In this document: one piece after another, positions 52,406 through 59,871 of the stretch | Layout: every line of letters begins with the position of its first letter | Numbering within the stretch: the first letter of the stretch is position 1 | Assembly (NCBI RefSeq): GCF_030818015.1 | Contig: NZ_JAUSZX010000001.1 | Span: forward strand, 3,906,001-3,970,000 | Origin: Arthrobacter globiformis | Lineage (GTDB): Bacteria; Actinomycetota; Actinomycetes; Actinomycetales; Micrococcaceae | DNA length: 64,000 bases | Direction: 5' to 3' | Position numbers and translations under genes: made by a program | The notes under the pieces: generated by a model | Seen by the model: the letters and a program-made list of their open reading frames with translations, nothing else | The model's database searches: none | Told to the model about the DNA's origin: nothing

Positions 52406-52411
52406 GCATCG

Positions 52412-52482
52412 ACTGTAGAGCCGCGCCGAAATACGTCACAAAGGACCGGAAATGCTAAGTCACCTAAGGAAACATTTCGTCA
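52412..52482 (-). promoter_or_regulatory. Sulfur-regulon promoter of sir-cysHDN
   Basis: Minus strand: TGACG (52478-52482), 13 nt, GGTGA, 7 nt, TTTCCG, 5 nt, TTG (52439-52441), then an 18-nt spacer and -10 TACAGT (52412-52417) ending 6 nt before ATG 52405. Same elements, same spacings and same 33-nt distance to the start as at cobA and the ssu-type operon. Confidence 0.72.
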
Positions 52483-52550
52483 TGACTCGCCGGGAAGCCT
52501 TGAACGGCGCCGCCGGCTGTGCTTTCCGACGGCCTGCTTCCCGGCGTTTT

Positions 52551-53303
52551 TCAGGACTTGACTGCGTGGGCGGCCAGGGCGGCGTCGTACCGTTCCAGCG
52601 CGATCTCCGCGAGCACTGGCGAGGGCAGCAGCGGCTCGGTCACGAGGTCCGCCCCGGCCTTCGCGAGCTGGTCGTGGAAGAAGCCCGGCGCCAAGAGGTA
52701 CGAGGCCACCACCACGCGCCCGCCAACGCTCACGCCCCCGGCCGACTCCCCCGCCCCGGCGCCGCCCGCGGCTTCCTCGCGGAGCATGGCGACGGCTTCC
52801 GGCACCGACGGTTTGGCTGAGGCGCCATACGCGGGCACAATCCGGTTGGAGCGCAGGTCCCTCAGCTGCCCGGCCAGTTCCTCGACGCTGACGGCGGCGT
52901 TCGGGTTGGATGAGCCCGCGGCAGCGAGGACGATGGCGTCGTTGTCCGTAACGCCCGCCTCCCGCAGCCGCTGGTCCAGCAGGGCAGCGAGGCGGGGGTC
53001 GGGCCCCAGCGGCGCCGCAGCCACCGTGCCCGGCCGGCTCTTAACGGCCTTCGCGATGTCCACCTTCACGTGGTAGCCCACACTTAGCAGCAAGGGAACG
53101 ACGACGGCGGAGGCACCGGCGGGGTCCGCGGGGAGCCCGGCCACCACGTCCACCAGATCGGGCTGCTGGACGTCCACATACGCTTCGCGGACGTCAAGCC
53201 CGGGACGCAGCGCGGCAATGGCGTCACGGAGGGCGTTGACCTCGGCGGCTCCCTGCGCGTTGGAGGTCCCATGGGCACAGGCGATCAGGATCGGGCTATT
53301 CAT
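52551..53303 (-). CDS. Sirohydrochlorin chelatase (CbiX/SirB-like)
   Basis: A 250-residue chelatase-family protein with two halves of the CbiX fold. The N-terminal ILIACAHGTSNAQGAAEV carries the metal-binding His, LSVGYHVKVDIAK a second His, and the C-terminal half has VVASYLLAPGFFHDQL. It would insert iron into sirohydrochlorin from CobA to complete siroheme. A Gly/Ala-rich insert is found near 195-205. It lies upstream of sir in the same direction but 145 bp away with the sulfur promoter between. ATG 53303 fits the family; TACGCT seven bases upstream may be a -10 (leaderless). Confidence 0.9.
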   Translation of the reverse strand: MNSPILIACAHGTSNAQGAAEVNALRDAIAALRPGLDVREAYVDVQQPDLVDVVAGLPADPAGASAVVVPLLLSVGYHVKVDIAKAVKSRPGTVAAAPLGPDPRLAALLDQRLREAGVTDNDAIVLAAAGSSNPNAAVSVEELAGQLRDLRSNRIVPAYGASAKPSVPEAVAMLREEAAGGAGAGESAGGVSVGGRVVVASYLLAPGFFHDQLAKAGADLVTEPLLPSPVLAEIALERYDAALAAHAVKS

Positions 53304-53363
53304 AGGGGCTAGCGTAACGTTGGAGCTGCACTGTCCGCCCCTTGAAATATGCCGGGACACCCC

Positions 53364-54035
53364 ATGACTTTCTCTTTTGACATCGCCCTGGCATGGCTGG
53401 ACCTGGCCGGCATCTTCTTTTTCGCAGTGTCCGGATCGCTGCTCGCCGCACGGAAGCAGTTCGACCTCCTCGGGTCCCTTCTGCTCGCCTCCCTGGTCTC
53501 CCTGGGCGGCGGCGTGATTCGCGACATCATCCTCAACTCCGGCCCACCTGCTGCGTTCAGCAACCCTGCCTATCTAGTGCCGCCGCTGCTGGCCACCGGG
53601 CTGGTGTACTACCTGTTCTCCAGCGTCCAGCGTTTCACCTCACTCCTCATCCTGTTCGACGCCGCCGGCCTCGCCCTCTTCTGCATCACGGGGACGCTCA
53701 AGGCGCTGTCCTTCGGAATGAATCCCGTCGCCGCCGTGCTGCTCGGCGTTACGACGGCGGTGGGCGGCGGGCTGCTGCGCGACATCACGGCCAACGAAGT
53801 GCCGCAGCTGTTCGATGCCCGGGACCTCTACGCACTGCCGGCCTTCTCGGGCGCCGCACTCACCACCATCCTGTGGGTCCTTGGCGCCTTCAATCCCCTC
53901 TCGGCGTGCGTAGTGGCGGCCCTGGTCTTCGCGTTCCGGGTGGTGGCATGGCGCCGCTCCTGGCGCATTCCGCTGGCGGTCCGCGGGTGGCACCGGCTGG
54001 GGCTCGAGAGCGGGAATTCGAGGGGCCGGGATTAG
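53364..54035 (+). CDS. TRIC-type channel family membrane protein (UPF0126/YadS-like)
   Basis: A 223-residue protein with seven hydrophobic segments arranged as two repeats of the UPF0126/TRIC domain. Family signatures are GIFFFAVSGSLLAARKQFDLLG, LGGGVIRDIILNSGPP and the second-repeat equivalent VGGGLLRDITANEVPQLF. Bacterial TRIC channels conduct monovalent cations; YadS-like members have been proposed to move glycine. Start ATG 53364 (MTFSFDIALAWLDLAG) matches the family; an ATG five codons earlier (53349) is possible. Divergent from the chelatase gene. Confidence 0.9.
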   Translation: MTFSFDIALAWLDLAGIFFFAVSGSLLAARKQFDLLGSLLLASLVSLGGGVIRDIILNSGPPAAFSNPAYLVPPLLATGLVYYLFSSVQRFTSLLILFDAAGLALFCITGTLKALSFGMNPVAAVLLGVTTAVGGGLLRDITANEVPQLFDARDLYALPAFSGAALTTILWVLGAFNPLSACVVAALVFAFRVVAWRRSWRIPLAVRGWHRLGLESGNSRGRD

Positions 54036-54049
54036 CTAGGATAAGAGCC

Positions 54050-54472
54050 ATGACTGACATGTTCCTCGAGAAGTTCCGTGCGCTTGTTCCGAAGTATCTC
54101 GAAGACGAATGGCAGGAAGAGGACGGGCTGTCCGCCGAGGAGTTGGACGCGGAGCTCTCCGATCACCAGTTCACCATTCCCCTGGTGCTGCGCGAGTTCT
54201 ACCTGGCGCTCGGAGGATGCGAGGACCTAATGGAGGCTTACCACTACTTCTGGGACCCCGAGGAACTCGAGGTGGACGACGAAGGCTTCCTCATGTTCCT
54301 CGAGGACGAGGAGGAAAACTTCACCTGGGGCTTCCGCATCGGCGACCTGAGCATCCCGGACCCCATCGTGTACCGCCGGAACAACGCCCGCGGCCAGTGG
54401 AAGAGCGAAGAAGGCACCTTCTCGGAGTTCGTCTTCGACATGTTCGACTGGGCCTTCAACGACGAGGACTAG
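54050..54472 (+). CDS. Small acidic SMI1/KNR4 (SUKH)-like protein
   Basis: A 140-residue very acidic protein. The central part TIPLVLREFYLALGGCEDLMEAYHYFWDPEELEVDDEGFL and the following NFTWGFRIGDL look like the SUKH fold, in which a helix with a conserved FY and Gly precedes a beta sheet. SUKH proteins are mostly immunity proteins against secreted toxins, or general partner-binding proteins. No polymorphic toxin gene is next to it, so it is an orphan here. The start 14 bp after the TRIC stop suggests co-transcription. Family assignment is by eye and moderate. Confidence 0.65.
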   Translation: MTDMFLEKFRALVPKYLEDEWQEEDGLSAEELDAELSDHQFTIPLVLREFYLALGGCEDLMEAYHYFWDPEELEVDDEGFLMFLEDEEENFTWGFRIGDLSIPDPIVYRRNNARGQWKSEEGTFSEFVFDMFDWAFNDED

Positions 54473-54499
54473 GGTCCTCGCCTCCACTTCGTCTCTGGC

Positions 54500-54684
54500 G
54501 CGCCGCCCTGACCCCGTTTGGCTGCCGACGGATGGCGACTCGCCGCTGAGTACAGCAGACCGGCTTCAACGTGCACAAAGCAGCCCGGTCCGTCGTGACC
54601 CGCGTCCGCGGCCAACTCCTGCCGGTGAGGCGCCGCATTGGCGTGTCCGTTGCCGCGGGAAGCCAAACAGGGTCAGGAAGGCGC
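54500..54684. repeat. MITE-like element with 27-bp terminal inverted repeats
   Basis: The ends 54500-54526 (starting GCGCCGCCCTGACC) and 54658-54684 are inverted repeats matching at 23 of 27 positions. The 185-bp interior has further internal complementarity (GACCGG with CCGGTC) and no convincing coding frame. No clear target duplication is seen. It could be a miniature inverted-repeat element or a degraded structured RNA; it fills the first half of a 455-bp gene-free stretch (54473-54927). Confidence 0.5.
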
Positions 54685-54729
54685 CCGAATTGGCCCAGGA
54701 GCTGTGTGACACGCCGGTTAACAAGAGAA

Positions 54730-54759
54730 TTGGCGGATGTGACAAAACTGTCATAGAGT
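54730..54759 (+). promoter_or_regulatory. Promoter with operator palindrome in the gene-free stretch
   Basis: TTGGCG (54730-54735), an 18-nt spacer and TAGAGT (54754-54759) form a plausible sigma-70-type promoter on the plus strand. The spacer contains the perfect inverted repeat TGACA-AAAC-TGTCA (54740-54753). No coding gene follows on this strand, only the hairpin-rich segment below. Confidence 0.5.
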
Positions 54760-54765
54760 GTTTCT

Positions 54766-54873
54766 TGGATCCACTGAATGCCTCCGGTGGATTTGATGCG
54801 AACGGAGAGGCGGCCCTGGTTCCGCGCAGCGTATGACTCGTGACGCTGTTTGGAACCGGGGCCGTTCCGTTTT
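54766..54873 (+). ncRNA. Candidate small RNA with three hairpins and U-tract
   Basis: Downstream of the promoter at 54730-54759 come three successive stems: ATCCAC/GTGGAT (54769-54774, 54787-54792), CAGCGT/ACGCTG (54827-54832, 54843-54848) and GGAAC/GTTCC (54852-54856, 54864-54868), the last followed by GTTTT. Size about 108 nt. No start codon with a ribosome site is seen. I recognise no known RNA family; it points toward the 3' end of the convergent polyprenyl synthase gene. Prediction only. Confidence 0.4.
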
Positions 54874-54890
54874 AGCCGATTAGGCCAGAA

Positions 54891-54919
54891 GGGCCCGCCA
54901 CCTTAAGGGTGCCGGGCCC
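54891..54919 (-). terminator. Hairpin terminator after the polyprenyl synthase gene
   Basis: GGGCCCGCCACC (54891-54902) pairs with GGTGCCGGGCCC (54908-54919) with one mismatch around TTAAG, 9 bp past the stop codon of the minus-strand gene. Confidence 0.7.
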
Positions 54920-54927
54920 CACCAAAC

Positions 54928-56028
54928 CTAGCTGGCGCGGTCCACCACAGCGTGCGCGAAGCTGGAGAGCGAGGCCTTCACAACCCCCTCGGGAAGCGGG
55001 GCCAGCGCGGCGATGGCGTCGGCCGCCCAGGCGCGGGCCACCACCCAGGATTCCGCCGTGACGGGGTGCTCACGCAGCCCGGCGACGGCTTCGGCGAGGG
55101 CCTCGTCGGAGGAGAGGTCGCCGTCAATCAGCTTGAGAAGTTCGACGGCGGACTGGTCGCCGTCCGCTGCGGCCTTGCGGAGCAGCAGCACGGGAAGGGT
55201 GGGGACGCCTTCGCGCAGGTCGGTGCCCGGGGACTTGCCGGACTTGACCTTGACGCCCGTGACGTCGATGACGTCGTCGGCGAGCTGGAACGCGACGCCC
55301 ACCTTCTCGCCGTACTCCACCAGGACGTTCTCGTAAGCCTCATCGGCGCCGGAGAAGATGGCACCGAACTGGCCGGATGCCGCCACCAGCGAACCGGTCT
55401 TGTCCGCGATCACCGACAGGTAGTGCTCCACCGGGTCCTCGTCCGGGCGCGGGCCGACGGTTTCGTGCAGCTGGCCGAGGCACAGCCGCTCGAAGGTCCG
55501 GGCTTGGATGCCGAGCGCGCGGGAGCCGAGCTCGGACACGAGGATGGAGGCGCGGGCGAAAATGAGGTCGCCGGTGAGGACGGCCACGGAGTTGCCCCAG
55601 ACCTCGTGGGCCGTGGGGGCGCCGCGGCGGAAGGGCGCGGAGTCCATGACGTCGTCGTGGTACAGGGTGGCCAGGTGGGTCAGCTCAACCACGACGGCGG
55701 CCTGCACCACGGCGGGCAGCGACGCGTCACCCAGATGGGCGCAGAGCAGGGTCAGCAGGGGACGGATACGCTTGCCTCCGGCCTCCACGAGGTGACGCGA
55801 CGTTGCGTCAGCCAGGGGGTCTGAGTTGGCGATCGCTTCGCGGAGTTTCTTCTCCACCCGGGCCAGGTTCGTGGTGAGGGCAGGACCCAGGTCGGGGTCT
55901 TCCGCGATGGCCGCGAAGCCTGCCGGCAGCTGCAGTCCGGTGGCGATGGCGGTGGTGTTGAGGCTGGGTTCGGAGTCCGGCAGGCCGTGCCCGGCATGCG
56001 TCCAGCTATGGTTCGCGGAGTTGGTCAC
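54928..56028 (-). CDS. Polyprenyl diphosphate synthase (menaquinone side chain)
   Basis: A 366-residue trans-prenyltransferase. The first Asp-rich motif is LYHDDVMDSA (D125-D129), the second QLADDVIDVTG; GGKRIRPLL near 85 is also conserved. It condenses IPP units onto an allylic primer to make the C40-C45 chain of menaquinone (IspB/HepT/GrcC family); chain length is not readable. It begins 10 bp after the geranylgeranyl-reductase-like gene ends, so menG, that gene and this one form one operon. An N-terminal extension of about 40 residues is variable. Confidence 0.92.
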   Translation of the reverse strand: MTNSANHSWTHAGHGLPDSEPSLNTTAIATGLQLPAGFAAIAEDPDLGPALTTNLARVEKKLREAIANSDPLADATSRHLVEAGGKRIRPLLTLLCAHLGDASLPAVVQAAVVVELTHLATLYHDDVMDSAPFRRGAPTAHEVWGNSVAVLTGDLIFARASILVSELGSRALGIQARTFERLCLGQLHETVGPRPDEDPVEHYLSVIADKTGSLVAASGQFGAIFSGADEAYENVLVEYGEKVGVAFQLADDVIDVTGVKVKSGKSPGTDLREGVPTLPVLLLRKAAADGDQSAVELLKLIDGDLSSDEALAEAVAGLREHPVTAESWVVARAWAADAIAALAPLPEGVVKASLSSFAHAVVDRAS

Positions 56029-56037
56029 GGGTTAACC

Positions 56038-57372
56038 CTAACTTTTTGTTGCGGAAACCGCTGATTTGACGCCGGAGGAGGCAAGGGCGGAGGTGTTGGA
56101 GGTGGCCGGGACCAGCAGTTCGAGCACGCGGATCACACGGTCCTCGAAGCCCTTGGCCGACGGGTCGGTCAGGTTGGCCAGCAGCCGGACCACAAAGCGC
56201 ATCAGCACGGGAATGGGCATCCCGGTCCGCAGGGCGAGCTTCATGACAGCGGGCTTGCCGATCAGCGCTGCGAAGGCACGCCCCAGCGTGAAGTGGGATC
56301 CCCACTGTTCCCGAACATAGTCCGCGTACCCCGCGAGCCGGGTGTCGGCGTCGGACGCGTTCCAGCCGCCTGAAGCGGAACGGGAGCTGGCGTCAATAAT
56401 GAACTCGGCCGCGAAGCGGGCGGACTCCATGGCGTAGGAGATGCCCTCGCCGTTGAACGGGGACACCATGCCCCCGGCGTCGCCGAGGAGCAGCAGGCCG
56501 GGCGAGTAGTGCGGGGTCCGGTTGAATCCCATGGGCAGGGCGGCGCCGCGGATCTCCCCCACCTGGTTCTCCGGAGTGAAGCCCCACTCGGCGGGCATGC
56601 CGGCGGTCCACTCGCGGAGGACCTGCTTGTAGTCGAGCTTGCCGAATTCCTTGGACGAGTTGAGGATGCCGAGGCCCACGTTGGACGTGCCATCGCCGAC
56701 GCCGAACACCCAGCCGTAGCCCGGCAGCAGCTTGCCGTCGCGGCCGGGAAGTTCCAGCCAGCCTTCCATCCAGTCGTCCTCGTGCCGCGGGCTCTGGAAA
56801 TAGGTGCGGACGGCTACGCCCAGGGGCCGGTCGTCGCGCTTCTGGATACCGAGGGAGACGGCGGTGCGGGTCGAGTTGCCGTCGGCGGCCAGGACGACGT
56901 CGGCGGTGAAGTCGAGCGTCTCCCCTGTCTTCCGTCCGGACTCGTCCAGGATCGCTGCCCGCACGCCGGTCACCCGGCCGTCACCGCTGCGGATGGCCCC
57001 GGTCACGCTGTGCCGTTCAAGGACGGTGGCACCGGCGGCCTGGGCGTGCCGGGCGAGTTCCTCGTCGAAGCCCAGGCGGGTGCGGATCAGGCCGTACTGC
57101 GGAAAGTCGGACACCTCGGGCCATGGCAGTTCGAGGCTGCGGCCGCCGGCAAGGAGGCGCAGCCCCTTGTTCCGGCGCCAGCCGTCCTGCTCAGGGTGCG
57201 GCAGGCCGAGCTTCTGGATCTCGCGGACAGCCCGCGGGGTGAGTCCGTCGCCGCACACTTTTTCGCGCGGGAAGCTGGTCTTTTCCAGGACCGTGACGTC
57301 GATGCCGGCTTTGGCGAGGTAATACGCGGCGGTGGATCCGGCCGGACCCGCGCCAACAATCAGTACTTTCAC
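56038..57372 (-). CDS. Geranylgeranyl reductase family flavoprotein (MenJ-like)
   Basis: A 444-residue FAD-dependent oxidoreductase. FAD motif VLIVGAGPAGSTAAYYLAKAG, then KVCGDGLTPRAV, a signature of the geranylgeranyl reductase family, VVLAADGNST, and GDAGGMVSPFNGEGISYAM. In Mycobacterium the homologue MenJ saturates one isoprene unit of menaquinone, and the position between menG and the prenyl synthase supports that role. The GTG start at 57372 is 4 bp after the menG stop; a longer frame overlaps menG and is rejected. The C-terminal hydrophobic helix may touch the membrane. Confidence 0.88.
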   Translation of the reverse strand: MKVLIVGAGPAGSTAAYYLAKAGIDVTVLEKTSFPREKVCGDGLTPRAVREIQKLGLPHPEQDGWRRNKGLRLLAGGRSLELPWPEVSDFPQYGLIRTRLGFDEELARHAQAAGATVLERHSVTGAIRSGDGRVTGVRAAILDESGRKTGETLDFTADVVLAADGNSTRTAVSLGIQKRDDRPLGVAVRTYFQSPRHEDDWMEGWLELPGRDGKLLPGYGWVFGVGDGTSNVGLGILNSSKEFGKLDYKQVLREWTAGMPAEWGFTPENQVGEIRGAALPMGFNRTPHYSPGLLLLGDAGGMVSPFNGEGISYAMESARFAAEFIIDASSRSASGGWNASDADTRLAGYADYVREQWGSHFTLGRAFAALIGKPAVMKLALRTGMPIPVLMRFVVRLLANLTDPSAKGFEDRVIRVLELLVPATSNTSALASSGVKSAVSATKS

Positions 57373-57376
57373 AGTG

Positions 57377-58156
57377 TCAGCGGGCGGTCCGCGGGAGGTT
57401 GCGGCGCAGCTTGGCCACGGGGCCGGTGTGGGCAGCGATGGCTTCCGCCGAGCCGTTGCCGGTGAGCGGCTTGTGGGCGCGGTGGACGGCCACGATGCCG
57501 CCGCTGAGGTTGCGGTAGGTGACCTCTTCCCAGCCGGCTTCCTGCAGCCATCCGGCGAGGTGGTCCTGGTCCGGCCAGGCGCGGATGGATTCGGCGAGGT
57601 ACACGTAGGCGTCCGGGTTGGAGGAGACCTTGGTGGCAATGGCCGGCAGCGCGCGCATCAGGTATTCGGTGTACATGGTGCGCCAGAGCGGGACCACGGG
57701 CTGGGAGAACTCGGCGATGACCAGCTTGCCGCCCGGCTTGGTCACCCGGAGCATCTCGGCCAGTGCCTTCTTGGGCTCGTTCACGTTGCGCAGGCCGAAG
57801 GAGATGGTGCTGGCGTCGAAGGTGTTGTCGGCGAAGGGCAGGTTGGTGGCGTCCCCGGCGATGAAGTCAATGTCGGGACGGCGGCGCTTGCCCACCTTGA
57901 GCATGCCGAGGGAGAAGTCGCAGGCCACCACGTTTATGCCAGCATCGGCATATGGCTCACTGGAGGTTCCCGTTCCGGCGGCCAGGTCCAGCACCCACTG
58001 GCCGGCCCGGACGTCCACGGCCTCCACCACGACCTTGCGCCAGCGGCGGGTCTGTCCCATCGAGAGGACATCGTTGACGACATCGTATTTCGGTGCGACG
58101 TCGTCAAACATCGTGGCTACTTCGTCCGGACGCTTTTCCAAGGATGCTCGGTTCAC
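57377..58156 (-). CDS. menG: Demethylmenaquinone methyltransferase MenG (UbiE)
   Basis: A 259-residue class-I SAM methyltransferase performing the last step of menaquinone synthesis. UbiE signatures: [28 protein letters not shown] near the N-terminus, the SAM motif [16 protein letters not shown], and [26 protein letters not shown]. The start is a GTG. It is first in an operon with the MenJ-like gene and the prenyl synthase, divergent from menF across 119 bp, so the two men transcripts may share control. Confidence 0.95.
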   Translation of the reverse strand: MNRASLEKRPDEVATMFDDVAPKYDVVNDVLSMGQTRRWRKVVVEAVDVRAGQWVLDLAAGTGTSSEPYADAGINVVACDFSLGMLKVGKRRRPDIDFIAGDATNLPFADNTFDASTISFGLRNVNEPKKALAEMLRVTKPGGKLVIAEFSQPVVPLWRTMYTEYLMRALPAIATKVSSNPDAYVYLAESIRAWPDQDHLAGWLQEAGWEEVTYRNLSGGIVAVHRAHKPLTGNGSAEAIAAHTGPVAKLRRNLPRTAR

Positions 58157-58275
58157 CCTGTCATTGTCTCAAAAGTTCCGCAGGCTCCGTGACACGGGCG
58201 CCGCCGGGCGTGGTGGCCCGGCCGTTCCGCCGGGAAACGCCCCCAACTTGCTGCGCGGAGTACTGTTGACCCATC

Positions 58276-59661
58276 ATGACCAGCACGCTCCGCACCCTGA
58301 CAGTCCCTTTGCATGGAGAATCGGCTCCCGAGGGGCTGCCGTCGTATCTGGTCCGCGATGACGTTCTGTGCTGGACCCGGCGCGAGGCCGGCCTGGTGGG
58401 CTACGGCGAGGTGGCGCGCTTCACAGCCACCGGCCCCGAGCGGTTCCTCGAAGCGGACATCTGGTGGCGTCATCTGGTCATCGAGGCAGACATCACCGAC
58501 CATGTGGAGTGCCCCGGCACCGGCCCGGTGGCGTTCGGGTCCTTCGCGTTCTCCAAAGCTTCGGACCATGAATCCCGCCTGATCGTGCCGGAGATGGTGG
58601 TGGGCGTCCGGGACGGCCGCGCCTGGCTCACCCAGATAACGGCCGACGACGGCGAGCTCACCGAGGCGGGCGCGTTCGCCGCCCTGAAGGGGTGGCTGGA
58701 GTCGGGCCTGGCCCCCGCTGTCGCCTCAGATACGGCCGGCGTCCCCACGGAAGGCGGGCCGACCGCGGACCCGACTGCCGCCGTCGTGCTTCCGGACCGA
58801 GCCTCGCTGCCGGACCGGGCCACGCTGAAGACCGGTTCCCTTAGCGAGGAGGGCTGGATGGACGCCGTTACCGCCGGTGTTGCCGAAATCCGCACCGGGA
58901 AACTGGAAAAGCTGGTCCTGGCCCGGGACATTGTGGCCACCGTTCCGGAGGGTGTGAACGCGGCCGAGGTGCTGCGGCAGCTGGCCGGGCGGTACCGGGA
59001 ATGCTGGACCTATGGCGTGGACGGCCTCGTGGGCGCGACGCCGGAAATGCTCATCCAGGTGGAGGGCCGCACCGCCCAGGCCAGGGTGCTCGCCGGGACG
59101 CTGGACCGCCGGGACGCCGTGGGCGAGGCGGGGCTGCCGCTGGACTACGCCGAGCGGGTCCTGGCCGGCTCGGAGAAGCAGCGGCACGAGCACGAGATCG
59201 CCATCCAGTCCCTGACCACCCAGCTCGCGCCCTTCTCCGAGGCCATGAATGCCCACGACGAACCGTTCATCCTGGAGCTGCCCAACGTGTGGCACCTCGC
59301 CTCCGACGTCAAGGCCGAGCTCGCCGAGGTGGAGGGCCACGTCCCCACATGCCTTGCGCTGATCAACGCGCTGCACCCCACCGCCGCCGTATGCGGCACG
59401 CCCACACAGGTGGCGGGGGCACTCATCCGAAAACTCGAGCACCTGGACCGGGGGCCGTACGCCGGTCCGGTCGGCTGGCTGGACGCCGCAGGCAATGGCG
59501 AGTGGGGCATCGCGCTGCGTGGCGCCGTTATCGAGTCCCCTACTACCGTCCGGCTATATGCCGGCTGCGGAATTGTCGAGGGCTCGCAGCCCGAAGCGGA
59601 GCTTGCGGAAACGTGGGCTAAGTTCCGGCCGATGCTGGAGGCGCTAGGGATCAGCAGCTGA
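58276..59661 (+). CDS. menF: Isochorismate synthase MenF
   Basis: A 461-residue chorismate-using enzyme making isochorismate, the first committed step to menaquinone. The catalytic half (about 190-461) shows LEKLVLARDI, GATPEMLIQVEG, RVLAGTLDRR, EKQRHEHEIAI, HLASDVKAEL, LHPTAAVCGTP and the Mg-binding GPYAGPVGWLDAAGNGEW. An isochorismate synthase for a siderophore is the alternative, but no siderophore genes are present and the men genes adjoin. The N-terminal half is diverged as usual. Followed by a hairpin (59708-59731). Confidence 0.93.
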   Translation: MTSTLRTLTVPLHGESAPEGLPSYLVRDDVLCWTRREAGLVGYGEVARFTATGPERFLEADIWWRHLVIEADITDHVECPGTGPVAFGSFAFSKASDHESRLIVPEMVVGVRDGRAWLTQITADDGELTEAGAFAALKGWLESGLAPAVASDTAGVPTEGGPTADPTAAVVLPDRASLPDRATLKTGSLSEEGWMDAVTAGVAEIRTGKLEKLVLARDIVATVPEGVNAAEVLRQLAGRYRECWTYGVDGLVGATPEMLIQVEGRTAQARVLAGTLDRRDAVGEAGLPLDYAERVLAGSEKQRHEHEIAIQSLTTQLAPFSEAMNAHDEPFILELPNVWHLASDVKAELAEVEGHVPTCLALINALHPTAAVCGTPTQVAGALIRKLEHLDRGPYAGPVGWLDAAGNGEWGIALRGAVIESPTTVRLYAGCGIVEGSQPEAELAETWAKFRPMLEALGISS

Positions 59662-59707
59662 TCTCAGCCCGGCATGCATGGCCCCTATCGTCGGTGCAAG
59701 GGGATGA

Positions 59708-59731
59708 GCCTGTCTCGGATTCCGGACAGGC
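59708..59731 (+). terminator. Hairpin after menF
   Basis: GCCTGTC (59708-59714) and GACAGGC (59725-59731) pair perfectly, with CGG/CCG inside. It is 47 bp past the menF stop. No T run follows, so termination is only probable. Confidence 0.5.
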
Positions 59732-59746
59732 CTACGATTAAGGCCC

Positions 59747-59774
59747 TTGAAAATCGCTGTGGTTTAGTTATCAA
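59747..59774 (+). promoter_or_regulatory. Probable promoter of the amino-acid ABC operon
   Basis: TTGAAA (59747-59752) and TATCAA (59769-59774), 16 bp apart, stand at the head of a 120-bp AT-rich stretch (59745-59870) that is unusual for this genome. The long untranslated leader before ATG 59872 may carry further control, but I see no known riboswitch. Confidence 0.4.
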
Positions 59775-59871
59775 ATAGTGAAACTTAGTTTTCTGTGATG
59801 CACATCTCCTCTTCGGCGATACACTATGAACCGATTTAGTTCCGCATACCCCTGCAACAAAAGGTAAAGAA

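Noticed and set aside
56038..57639. Longer start for the geranylgeranyl-reductase-like protein
   Set aside because: It would overlap most of the 3' end of menG; the FAD motif starts right after GTG 57372.
59745..59870. A riboswitch or T-box in the AT-rich leader of the amino-acid ABC operon
   Set aside because: No T-box sequence, specifier loop or known aptamer core could be found; only weak stems.
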